From contig CM048552.1 of the NCBI GenBank assembly GCA_026413225.1, forward strand, positions 194,507,553 to 194,571,552: a stretch of 64,000 bases of DNA, read 5' to 3'. Origin of the DNA: Otis tarda (lineage: Eukaryota > Chordata > Aves > Otidiformes > Otididae). A program made the translations under genes and the position numbers. The notes beneath the pieces were generated by a model, which was given only the letters and a program-made list of their open reading frames with translations, did not search any database and had not been told where the DNA came from. This document shows, piece by piece, positions 36,559-49,164 of this stretch (position 1 is its first letter; each line of letters starts with the position of its first letter).

Positions 36559-38123
36559 AGTTGGGAGGAAAAATAGTGTAACAGTATTATATAGTACAAT
36601 AAAAGCAGAACTGAACAAAATACATGGGCTGCACAAGAAAGAGCAGCACCATTCATGAATGGTTTTCCATTTGTGGACCTGTGGGGATGTTCAAAAACTT
36701 CAAAAGACATTAGGAACAGTAACTAAGGTTAAAGACTGCATTAGCAAGTTGTGTGGTACAATAGGAGCAGAGACACCTGCAGAGCAGAATAGTTGGTGCT
36801 GATTATTCTGTGTCCATCTCATACAAGTTCTTTTTGGTAGGGAAGCAGGGATACTTGTTCCAAACTAGCTCTCACCCAGTTTCATGGTCCGTTAGATGCT
36901 GAACACCATCAGATGCTAGGCACCTTTTGGTTTCAGATTCATTGGAAAAGAGTCCACGTACTGCGCAACTGGGGAATTTGCATCACAAACATACTCCTGG
37001 ATCCAAACTAAACCGATAGCATAAGGCACCCTAAAATGCCTGTTGTCCTGGCATGTTTTAATTCACTACATAAAGGCTGAAAAAGAATGGTTTTATTTTG
37101 TCTTAATTTTATGCAGACAAGGAGGAGGAAAGAGGCGAGTATCGGTTGGAAAAAAAAACAATCACCTTAAGGCTGAAAACCTGTCACATAGTGTTTTTTA
37201 ATTATGGCTCCCTCCAACATTTATGAATGAAGGCTCCATGGGAAAGGAGGGAATAAAGACACTCTACGCACAGGAGTCAGAGCTTCATCTACCCTCTCCT
37301 GCCCTGTAATGCACCCTGCTACCCAACACTTGGGGAAGGATCTTGTCCTCCCCACGAGCTGGCAGTCAACCAGATACCAAATTCCTGGCAATACAGTCAA
37401 CTAAAACCCACTGAAGGAGGAACAGACTGCCTAGGCTTAGCAGGGCTGCAACTGCAAAACAGCATTAGAAAGCCTGTTACAGTAAGATTGCATAATACCT
37501 GTGCTACTATGCTATCTGTACACCAAGGCATTTCATTTACTCTCCAAATCTGAGAAGGCAAGAAGCAGCATCTCAATTATACAGTTGAGAGGCACAAAGC
37601 TACTTGATGTCACTGGCAAGCACACACAGCCCATAGAAGGACTGGAAATTGGACCTAGATCACAACAATAAGTAGCACCAAATGCTTCAACCACAAGATG
37701 AGTTATGTTTCCTTCTCAGAAGCAAAACCCAGTTATTGCCTTAGGATCCACTCCACTTAAAGTTGTGTTTTTTAAGACATCTGTAAACCAACCACTCCTT
37801 GATTTAATTAAATGGATCCCTTTGCCCATTCCTTGTTTCAGTATTTCTGCTATTATAGCTGCTGCTTCTGGCTGAGCTGCTTCCAGAGCTGGAATCAGAT
37901 TGGAAGTGAGCAGTAACTTAATCCAGGGGAAAGAAGCCAAGTTTATAGAATTACTGCCCTTATGGCTGAGACCATGACAGTGAGACCACTCAATCTGCTT
38001 CAGCATGGAGGAAAAAAAAAAACAACAAATAGCAATTCAAGCCAACCTCCCACTTCATACCAGAACAGGACAGAGGCATTCAAAAGACCAGTTACAATGT
38101 TTAGTTGCAGAGGTGAATATTCT

Positions 38124-38472
38124 GAGCTGGAAGGGACCCATAAGGATCATCCAGTTCAACTCCCAACTCCATACAGGCAGCCTAGAAGTTAAACCAGATA
38201 CCCAAGAGCATTGTGCAAACACTTCTTGAACCTCAGCTGGCTTGTTCTTCCCTGCAGAGGGGAAGTTCAACCACTTCCCTGCAAAGGTTGTTCCAGTGCT
38301 TAACCACCCTCTCAGGGAAGAACTTTTTCCCAATATCCAATCTGAAATTGCCCCGACACAGCTTTAAGTCATTCCCTTGTGTCCCGTCAGTGGACACCAG
38401 AGACTCAAGATCAGCACCTCCCTTTCCGCTCCACCTCATGAAGAAGCTGTAGACAGCGATGAGGTCACCCCC
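38124..38472 (-). mobile_element. CR1 LINE fragment (3' region)
   Basis: The plus strand shows reversed CR1 landmarks: GGAAGGGACCCATAAGGATC, ATCCAGTTCAACTCC, AACCACTTCCCTGC, GAAGAACTTTTTCC and TTTAAGTCATTCCC. It ends near GATGAGGTCACCCC. The terminal octamers are lost. It is in the same subfamily style and orientation as the 62.4 kb copy. Confidence 0.93.
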
Positions 38473-39096
38473 TGGTAGGAATACAGATCTATTGACACTA
38501 AAGAGCTCTGAGCTGTTGCAATTTTCTGCCACCTTCTGCTGTAACATTTCCCAAAATCACGTAAGAGTACCAGCAAATTCTGAGGTCAACAAAAAATTTA
38601 CTGAATAGATGAAAATAAACATTTCTCATATTTTCTCATCTGGCATGTCCTAAGGACTGCATTACATGACAAGTCATGTATGTATTACAAATTCTGTTTA
38701 CTTTGTTAGCCACATAAGTAGTTAATGCCTGCATAATTTCCATCTTTTTCATAAAAAGATTCCTTTGGTGAATACTAACTTGGTATACATTGATTTATCT
38801 GGTTTGTTTACAAAAAGAAAAAACAGCATATACCCATAAATACTTAGGACCAAATTAATTTTAAAGTCATTAAGTATTAAAGTATAATTTTTAAATAAAT
38901 ATACAGTACTATGAAAGAGGAGGGTGGATAGAAACACAACAAAAAATTGGTATTCTCTTTTCAGGAGCAACAAGTCACCAATCTGACAAAAGTTACAATC
39001 ACATCTCAAGAAAAGCGGTTCCTCTTAGTTCCTGGTAAATTGTGAAGGTCCCTTTTTTTTCTTTTCCAAGAGAGTAAGATGGAACCAAGGACAAAC

Positions 39097-39117
39097 CATT
39101 AAAAAAAAAAAAAAAAC
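39097..39117. repeat. Poly-A tract
   Basis: An A run of about 16, with no attached element recognised. Confidence 0.85.
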
Positions 39118-42100
39118 AAACCTATTCTGTCTATGTTCTGGATCTAAAATTCTTGCAATTCATAGAGAACAGAACAATTCTTTACTTGTCTCCCATTACT
39201 TTAACAATAAAGTAATGTTCATTCTTAACACCAGTAAGCAGATTTTGAACCTAAACAAGTTACAATGAAAACAATGGGGAAAAAAAATATCCTAGAATGT
39301 TGATGTCCAGGACACTTTTGTTTTCTTTAAACAGAAACAAAGAAAGATGCAGAATTCTGAAGTGAGCTTATTGCAAACTTGCCTCCATTCCAACACTGAA
39401 CATTTGCTGTTATCCCACTCCTAAAATATTCTCCTGTGAAATGCAATTATTAGTTCAAATCACATTGAGCTCACGAGATCCCACAATCCAAGAGGAATAG
39501 ATTTCTTGACTAAGGCTGTAACCAGCTGGCTGCTGAGCAAAAAGAGGACTGCTATTGTCACCTCTGTGATGAGGCTCCGGGAGGCAACGCTGTGGTTGCT
39601 GGCACCCTGCCTGAGGCTATTTGAGAATCACAAACCGAGCAAAACTTGTGCAACTGCACTGGAGACCAGAGTTTTTGTGGCCTGATAGGCTCACACTAGA
39701 CACAAAGATTCTCAAAGACTGTCATTTAAAGTTATCTATTATTACATGGATCTTCCATACACCCCAGCAAATTATATAATAAAACTATCAATACTTGCAT
39801 TGCTCTTAACTACACTTTAATATAGTCAACGTAATCTACAGAGACTACAAGCTGCGTGTATGGAAAAAAAAAAATCAAGCCATTAGAGACTCATCCACAC
39901 ACAGTTCAAGAAGCAATTTAAGTACATCAGTTAAATTTAGAAACTGATTTAGTTAATCATTGCAGAGGCAACCAAGATTGAAACCTCATTTTCAAGCAGA
40001 TCCCTACGCACTAGCTGCATAATTCAGAAGGGAAGTTACTATGATGCCAATCACAGAAAAAGTTCAGAGAAGAGGCCAATGACTGCATTTATTTGCAGTA
40101 TTGAAGTAGCACTCCATTTCCCACAGTCTCAGTGACAATGAATAATATTTCTGTATGCATTCATATCACTATCTTGAAAATGTGACAGGCATGCTAAGGC
40201 TCTCACAGCACAGATGTCAGTTTTACCAAATTACTCCTCCTTCTGTATTAACATCAAACCCATTCTGCAAGGCTGCAATTTAAAACTATAAAGTCCCTCA
40301 ACTCTATGCAGTCAAGTCCAAAATGTAAGTAAGTGCACACTGAACACAGCTGAACCCAAAACACGCAAGAGGTAAGCCCAAATATTCAGCCCCTTCTAAT
40401 ATCAAAATCAGACAGAAAACAAGGAAAGCTCATAGAAAATGCATTCACCTCTTAATTAAGATCAGAATCTGTCATGCTTTAAGTCAGTCTCTCCCAAAAA
40501 CAGTTCCACCTCATTTTGGCTTTAACATTTGTAATGCAAGGATTCTGGGATACTTTCTGCTTTCTCCCAGGCCTTTTTTCTCCCCAGGAGACTATTTGGA
40601 AAACACTGACATACGTCTGCCCCCATCCACTGCTGTGTAATTAGTGCGTCTTCAGCTTCTGGCTGTGTGAGAAGTCCAAAAACCTTCCATCATTCTCTAG
40701 AGGACTACTTCTCTCTCCTGCCCGACCTACCCACTCATTCACTCATACTCTGAAAAGCTTCTGTCCTTCAGGGCAAATGCAATCTGTAGTCTTCTCAAGA
40801 AAATTCAGAGGAAACTTTTCTTAATAGCTTGTTTTAAATCAAGAATTTAAGTTACTAAATCACTCCATAACTTGCCAGCCCAAAGGGTGCAGGTTGCGTG
40901 ACTGAAGAGTCAGATAATATAGGCTAAAGTCTTTGCAAACAAATGTAGTTTAACCCTGCTTAAAAATATCTAAGTTGCTTTCACAATAAACATATTTCTA
41001 AAGACTGAAACAGTCTTATCCATACAGCAATGACAAAAATAATTTTAGTATCTTTCTTCCAGACATATAACTGAATATGCAACATTTTTATATGGCAAAC
41101 TATAAACATGTGTTTCTTAGAATTGCTTGTATGTGATGACCAAGGAGTTCTTCAGCTGTTTGGGGGCCGGTAAGCATCAGGGTCCCTTTTCAAACCCTGT
41201 GTTTGGTATTTCCTTCCTCACTACATGCTCTCTATTTATGGGAGACACTTTTACAGTGTAGTGTTGTAAGATTACAATGGATATTTAGAAAAAACAGTGC
41301 ACGCTACTTATACAGGTTGGCACGCTAAGCAATCGGCAGCTCTCAAAAACATCTAACAGTTGTATTTTGAGCAACTTGACAACTTTTGGGGGCGTTTATA
41401 TCAGCAAAATACATTAGGAAATCCAAAGAAGCAAGAAAAGACAAGGCACAATTACAATCCAAGTGACAAAATGAAGGACTTCATTTAAAATGAAAATGCC
41501 TTACTATGCATGCAAAAAAGGCAAATTAAGCCATTTAGATTTTTCATTATGACTTGTAAGTGAAATTCTTTGAAGCAGAAATTTAAAAAGAAAAATATTA
41601 CATTTCTGTAGAAATCACATCATTATTTTAAATACAAGTTTATCATTTTATTGACCAGGTAGAATTTCCAAATTGTATGTCCTATTAGAACGTTTGTGAT
41701 ACATGAATGATCAGTGTTCAACCAAAAATTAGAATTTACTATGTCTACTAAAATTAGGTTTTAATATTTTTTTAAAAAATCAAAGGCTGATTACTTTCAA
41801 GTTATGTTCAGCATTCTATCTTTGAATACCCTTCAACTACATTAAACTCCAGACTATTAAATACTAGATCATTTCAATTAAATGTAACATGAAAGCTGTG
41901 CCTAACCTGCACAAAGAAACCTAAAATATTTGACAATATGCCAGTGAGTATGAACAGCAAATATGTCAAAATAATTTTTGAAGTTTCATTAATAAATACA
42001 ACCTAGCTAGAATATTCCTAATCTTAGGTTCTTAATCCTGTAACAACTAATCTCTACAACCTCCCATGAATAAAAACAAGCAATGATAGTTTCCATGCAG

Positions 42101-42238
42101 CATGAAATTCAACTGAAATATAACAGTGCTGTAACAATTGTTAAGCTTAAAATATTAAAAAAAAAAAAACCTCAAACACTGGAAGTTAAAATATGACAGC
42201 TGTGAATTTTTAATCTTGAAAGCAGAAGTCTGTAAAGC

Positions 42239-42380
42239 CAGCTACTAGAGAGACTGTCAGTATGAGGGCCAGATACCGTAGAGATGAGGGATCTTAAAGT
42301 CAGCTACTGGAGTAACCATAGGTGTGGATCAGCTACTGGCGAGACCTTTGCCCACACGTTCATCTGTGTGCACACCTATG
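42239..42380. repeat. Cluster of short direct and inverted repeats
   Basis: CAGCTACTRG occurs at 42239, 42301 and 42330. The first two copies share flanks (TAAAGYCAGCTACTRGAG). CATAGGTGTG at 42317-42326 is exactly inverted as CACACCTATG at 42371-42380. It belongs to no family I know. Confidence 0.8.
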
Positions 42381-43255
42381 TCACAACAGGACACCTGTAA
42401 ATACATCTATTAAGAGGACTAAAGCTCACTGTTTCATTAAATAATAAGCAATATGCTAATCCAATAAACTAGTAGTGAAGTATATTTTCAGTCTTTGGTT
42501 TGTCTGTTTGGTTTACCAAATTTTTTGCACTGCCCCTGTAACATCTCCTCCACCTTTGAAATTTACAGCAAGTCATCTTTTTTCCAAACAATTTCAGTAC
42601 ATAACTGTCAAGTTACCTTACCATTTAATGGGCATTGCAGGAGAGTCAGATGGGAGAAAGAATGGGTTTTCTTTCATCCTTCTCCTTCAGAGGCTGCTGC
42701 CATAATTTTCACATTTCTGTCTGCACCATATTGCTTCCTGATCCCTTCATCCCTCAGAATAAAGCTTCTTACTTGACATTGTGAATGCATGCCTAGAGTT
42801 TTCCAGAACTCCTTCGAGTTTTTCCTAACTTAAGGTGCAATCTCCTTCAGAACATATATGCTGAAAAGCATCTTGAATACCATCAAGCATATAATCAGAA
42901 CTCAAAATTAAAATAAGCATACGTGAATTTCGGCTGAGGGGACAAAGTGTGCCAAACAATCACAGCCAGATTCAGCTCTAGGACATAGGCAAAGTCAATA
43001 GTATCCTAAAGCACTGCTGCATACTTTGCTTTTTTCAGAGACCTTGAAGCAAGGCTGGCTGCGGTTTCTGCCAAAGGCGTCACTGCGGTGTGCAATGCAG
43101 GAAGAAAGCAGTCCCTCCTACAAGTAGCTAATACTACTTTTAACCTCCTCATCCTTTCAGAAGGAAGAACAACAAATCTGCTCTCCAGCTTCTTCCCCTG
43201 CTCAAAAGGTTTCTCTTTCCAGCTGCAGAAGCAGACAAGCTGCAGCCTCAGGGAA

Positions 43256-43279
43256 AAAAAGAAAAAAAAAAAAAAAAAT
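43256..43279. repeat. Poly-A tract
   Basis: An A-rich run interrupted by one G, following a CT-rich stretch. No element body was recognised. Confidence 0.85.
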
Positions 43280-46200
43280 CAGGTTTACTTATTCTAAAAA
43301 AATTGTCTGCACTTTGGCAGCAGTCCTTCATTAGCACCACCCAGTGTGGCCCACACCTTACGTCACACAGTGAAGGAAGTGGTATACAGCTATTTCTTCC
43401 ACCAACACAATAGATATCCCTCATCTAAAAGCCTGTGGCATGCATATCGCAGCTGAGAGAGATTGGGAGGCGGGGAGATTTTTCCCCACAAAGCTAGTTT
43501 AATATCAATAAATATAAATCTTTTATTATCCATTGCACTTCCAGGCAGTCAAACACTTAACTTCAGCAGATTTAGTTTAAATCTCTAAGACAGCACATCA
43601 GCAAAGTACAGATTATACAGGGTAAAAGTAATTAACAGATGCAAGTTTATAAATCCAGTATCTCGTGAACAACCATGAATAAAGGAAATTTATTTCTGTT
43701 TTCTACACAGTAGGTTTAGTGTTTAAATGATACTAGTGTCCTGGGCTAGAGGCGCATTTGACAGTTGTTTCAAGGCCTAATACAACCTAGCTTCAACATC
43801 ACAAAAATATAAACCTCCTTCCCAATGCTAACTCAAAATTTTCTAGACAGTTTCCAAACTTCATCATTGGTCTTCAGTTTAAGGACTTACCACAGTTTCC
43901 AAAGCCATCTGTAACAGATTCACACGAACACACAGTGACAAGATATGTTTAGCAAGAGCTACCTTGAACAACTTACCATTTAAACAAAGGGAGTAGAGAA
44001 TACCCTTTCTGTTTACACGTTTGAGAAGACAGCTCTCTGTAACTTGCTAGCACATTCAGGTGGCTTTCTCTGCAAACAAAGACAAATTTCGACTTAGCTT
44101 TCCAATAACAGAATAATTAAAGACACGCATTAAAAAAAAAAATCAGGTTCAGTGATAAGTTAAAAAATCTATTAAAATATACATGAGTAGAATCTAGACA
44201 TACTTTTAACTGTTCTGAGCTAAACATTATTTCATGTTACAGCTTAATTTTTTTCAAGATATGAAAATAGCTCATGTTATTTTATAATCAATGTTTTTTA
44301 AAAAAAAAACAACTGGAAATATCTGCAGAGACAGTAACATTTACCCACTTAAAGACTGTGGGGAAGCAAAAATGTGAGATAATGGCCAATAGTAAAGCAT
44401 AATAAAACATCAAGTTTGAGTCCCTCCAAGATACTTCACAGGAAATTAAATAGTACTAAACACAAGCCCACTAAAACAAAACAAACACACTAAAAAAGTA
44501 ATGAGAATCTCTTGCAAAAAATAAGTATTGACATGTTTCCATGAAAATATTACAGACCCCAGCCATCAAGAGAACATGCTGACTTACAAATGAACTTTTA
44601 GTCATACACTAAATTTTTATAAATTAAGTTTTTATGGTTAAGACATAGCTGCCCTTTCTGCAAGAACTGTACAAAGATGATCTCTAAACTAGATCATTCA
44701 ATCCTAAGAGATTAATATTACAGCTGTATTTTTAAAGGTTGCTGCTATACATTCCTTGATGGAACTTGATTAGACATTTTATACAACAAAAATTTACAAA
44801 AGATCAAAAACACTTCTCTGTTTCAAGAACACATTTATAAATGGGATTTATAACAATGCTAAAGCATCTAGAAGAGCAAGACATTGTTCCAGTCACTGTA
44901 TACAGATTTCTCAAATAAAACACATCAGTGTCCTAGACAACACCTCCTCTTCACTGTCACCACTCTAAGTTTCCTTCATCCTCCCTCGAAATACTAGAGC
45001 TTTAACATCATGGTGTCCCCACCTCAATTCCAGTAAGCGTTGGTGCAGTGGCCATCTATTCCAAACATAATATTGCCCTCTATTTAGCTTGCTACCACGA
45101 TCTACCAGTTGGCCAAGAAAGACCTCGGTCCTCACTTCAGTGTTTACATGCTTACAGAAGGAACTGTTCTGAAGTTACACATTATAAAAGGCTCAGGTAC
45201 ACCTAGCACAAGGTGAATGGAACTTTATACAGAACCCAAACCCTTTACTACTATCAGGGTGGCTGAGGATGTATTTACACATTACATTAGCCACGGCAAA
45301 GGCACCTTATGAGGTTCTCAGTTCCCCACATTAGCCACACATTCCTGTCCACACACTGCAGTGACTGCTTCCGTCAGTTACATCAACAAAATGTCTGTAG
45401 TGCTGCACTACAGAAACAGGATCCTGAATCCATCCGACGATAAGAGAACTTTCCACTCAGGTCAGCAATATGTGTGACCTATACAGGCATGGGAAGGAAG
45501 CCAAGAATTACTGCCTGAACGGTGAGGACGAGACCCTTGCATAGTTTTCACGGTGAGATGATATCAACTATCCTGACATATATGCTCTGGGGGTTAGTAT
45601 AAATCCTTACGTGGTTAAATAAAGACATCAAGACATGGTCAGTGTCAAGCAGTTTTATCTCTCTGTTTCAATCAGATTTTTTCTGATTTTTTTTTAAGTA
45701 AAATATTTTTGAAAAAGACCCAGGATAAGCCAGAGAAGAAATGCTGGACTCTCTCACTACATGTCCTACATTTAAGATACATAGTTATGATGAAAAAAAA
45801 AATTGCAGATGCATGCAACATGAGGTACAGAAAGGAAAATATATTTCAGTACATGATTAACAGTCCAGCACTATCTACCTATTGGCATAACTGTGAATAA
45901 CACACTCTCTTTTGAATGGATTCTTTCTTTCCCATAAAATCTCCATGAAGAAATAAATACCAACGAAAGCCATCATAAAAACAGTCTTACTCATTACCAA
46001 TGTATCACTGACTCCTCCGCCAAGTGCCCCCTCTGACTCATATTCACTGACTAAATTACAGAAAGTAATGAACAGTTTCAACGGGGTAAGACTTTAGAAA
46101 TGCAGAATGTGTAACGCTGACTTCTGGTTAAAAATGTATACCCAGCTGAATTTTGTTTAAAATAAACCTTTTAAAACTTTCTGAACAGGACTCAGAAATT

Positions 46201-47636
46201 AGGAGATTGTATGCAAGTGATTTGAAGAACAAACTGTATGGCACACAGAGGATTACTTCAGAAATCCACAGAAAAAAAAATAAAACAGACCACAAAGGAT
46301 TTAATGCAAGACATAACTTTTACACAGATTGAGGATTAAAAGTATCCAAATGGTAGGTCATCATCAAAATGGTGAAAAAAAAAGGACTTTATTTTCAAGT
46401 CTGCTTTCTGGGGTGGGAGGAGGAGGGGTTTTAAAATGTGGTTTCATATACGGAGATCCAAAGCTTACTACTGTAGTTTGAATTACAAACGAACTGTTTT
46501 ATCAATGCATACACACAAAAAAGGAAGTGGTTTAAATCTTCAATACTCATTTGCCTCATTAACTTCCTGTGTGCAATCAGTCTTAGAAGTGTGAAACTAA
46601 AATCTTAGAAGCTCCTGTAACTCTACAGCAGACATTTGGAAAACCCAGACAGCAGCTTTCATGAGATTGATCAAGACAACTAGAATGTTTCTTATCTTTA
46701 ACCTTTAATCCAGATCCCAGTCTTAAACTTCGGCATGTAACAGGAGGACACAGCAGCTCATGTTTTCCAAGTGATCTTTAACTTAAGAATCAATTGTTGT
46801 TTAGCCCAAACACTGAGCCTCCACAGACATCCAGAAACACAGACTGACTTAGGACATACACTGTCCTTGGAGTGCAGAGGGCAATCTGCCCTCTACCAAG
46901 CCCTCAAGGGACAATTTCCTATCCTGTATCTTTCCAAGAACCACTTTGATAGTCAGACTTGGTCACAGCACCCAGTGTGTCCTCTACCACCAATTCCTTC
47001 CAAGTAAGTTCAAGCTCTTGGAGTTTTTCTTTAAAGCACAGGCAGATGACAAAGCAAAAACATCCAACCTGCTGTGGAGTACCTCGTATCTCTTTTACTC
47101 ATTTTCACTCACTGGATTATGGCACAAATACTCACTGCTTGACCAAGTACAGCAGTCCTTCAGTAGTGGACAGAGAAGATCCATCTAAACTGGGGGCTGG
47201 CAAAATCCTAAACATCTTGTGGAATTTATCTGAGGTTAAACACTTGATCTTCAGAGATTTTGCCATCTACCAAAGACAGCCCGTGAAGCCTATGAGCCAG
47301 CCAGTAACAGCACTGGTCTGTCAGACATTCTTGGCTGGCAAGAAGCATGCTAGCATTGACCAGCACCCACATATCTCACCTCTTTGGTATCTCAATGGTA
47401 AGAGGACAGTTGCCCAGGACAACACTCTCTTCCTTAATGATCAGCACTGATTCTTTACTGCAAATGAAGCCCAGTGTAAAGATTAGGCTATAGCACAAAC
47501 GACTACTACCAACCACAACAGGCAGGAAGTAGCTCTTTCACTTTCCCATCTTTGATCCAAAAATAAAAGATTCTCCAATCTCTGACAAAGAAGTAAGTTT
47601 AATATCTCTGAGAAGGAAAATTTTCAGCTGGGATGT

Positions 47637-47895
47637 CTATATTAAAATGTTTTCAAATACTTGAAAAGGTTTGCCGGCAGCATTTACCATCCCTAGATCT
47701 TCACAGCTAACAATTGTAATCTCATAGTACAAGTCTTCTGCACTATCAGCCTGCTCCTTCTCCCAGTACAGCCCAGCACTCTTCTTCAGAAGTTTGGTGT
47801 ATACATCTTCACAGAAAGGCAAAGAGCTCCCTCCTCGCTCCATTCCCAGTGCCCAGAGATGTCTCCCTAGTACTCCGCTTAAAGGAATGCTGCTG
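47637..47895 (-). pseudogene. Possible relic of an unidentified coding sequence
   Basis: About 86 codons are open on the minus strand, from the TGA at about 47896-47898 to the TAG at 47637-47639. The ATG at 47843 starts a 68-residue segment. Unlike chance frames in this AT-rich region, it is rich in D, E, K, A and G: fragments include SLPFCEDVYTKLLKKSAG, LYWEKEQADSAEDLYYE and NAAGKPFQVFE. Neighbouring frames also give protein-like words after apparent shifts: VTQVDLHFDVKPAAFL upstream, and DIPAENFPSQRY just after the stop. This pattern suggests a frame-shifted retrocopy or viral-element relic, but I do not recognise the family. It may be chance. Confidence 0.3.
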
Positions 47896-49141
47896 GCTTC
47901 ACATCAAAGTGGAGATCTACTTGAGTAACAATACTAAAAATGGACCTTCCTCAGCAGACAGAGCCTCTGTAATTTCAGTTGTTGCCCATCCAGCCAGGGG
48001 AGAGGAGGGGGCAATATACAGCCCAGTTTGTCAGCTAATAAGATTTAAGCGTATGATTCGTAAAATAAAGAAGTCCCTTAAATTCTGCTTTCTGGAACAT
48101 TCAACCTAATTTATTGTGGTTAGCCAATACTGCTACAAAGCAGGAACATCTAGATACATGCTTTGTGTAAGTAAGTACCCCAGACAGAAAGAGAATCTGT
48201 GGGCTCATTACAGGAATTAGTCCAAGGCTAGATGGGAAAAACAGAGGTACAGTCTTTCAAGTTAAATACTTCACAAAAAAAAAAAAGTGGATATGGTGAG
48301 AGGAGCAACACTAAAACATTGTCAGATAGCTGACAAAATTTAAGATTTTCTTTAGCTCATCTTCTCCATGAATAGTAGAGGGTCATGCAGTTTGTATCCT
48401 CCTGGTTCGTAACATTAGAGAGAAGCGGCAGAACACGGGAAGCGTGCACCAGCCCAGGACGCAGAATCCCACTGAAAAACGTTAGTCAAAAATATCACAT
48501 ATACACACATACACCACTAAAATGAGACACCTAACTACTAACACTGATAAATGAAATTTAGTAGGCTTCAGAATGCCTAAGAAAAAAAGGCCAATTAAAC
48601 AGCACTGATGCAGTTTTTAGAAAGGGAAAAATATCACATCTATAAAGAAGTGCAACAGGGAAAGAGGCAGCAGCAAGGTCATACTTAATGGTGTGTTACT
48701 CAGCACTACCATAGCTGACATCCAGCTTCAATTCTGTGGAATGAGAATTATGCAGATGGTCACAGGCTGGATCAGGAAAGCAGCTGCTCTGCCTAGCACA
48801 CCCCATTCAAAGGCAAGACAAATTTTTACATCTGGATCTAGCTGAAAGTAACCACTTGCATCACTCCATGGCTAATTCCCCTGTACCTTGGAACTGAAAG
48901 AGAAACGGAAAAATAGAAGAGAATTCAGATTCAACACCTGGAGAACAGGAGGCACATCCTTCACCCTAGCAGACAGATGTTTTGTGGTATAGACCTGGGC
49001 TCATGGAAATCTCCCCTTCCTTGTAACTATGTTCTTCTCAGAGGCCACATCCTTTATTTGAAAATCCATCTGAGATACGAAGCTTGCTTCCTCTGTAAAC
49101 TACTCTATGATCCCTTAAAAGGATTTAAGTACACTGAGGAG

Positions 49142-49162
49142 ATCTGAAAAAAAAAAAAAAAG
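49142..49162. repeat. Poly-A tract at the 5' flank of the CR1 element
   Basis: An A run of about 15 directly precedes the first recognisable CR1 bases. Confidence 0.7.
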
Positions 49163-49164
49163 GA

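Noticed and set aside
43966-43984. Good-looking minus-strand donor (AATG|GTAAGTTG) that might end a non-coding WASF3 5' exon.
   Set aside because: One donor match alone is common in 41 kb. No supporting promoter or conserved exon sequence could be seen.
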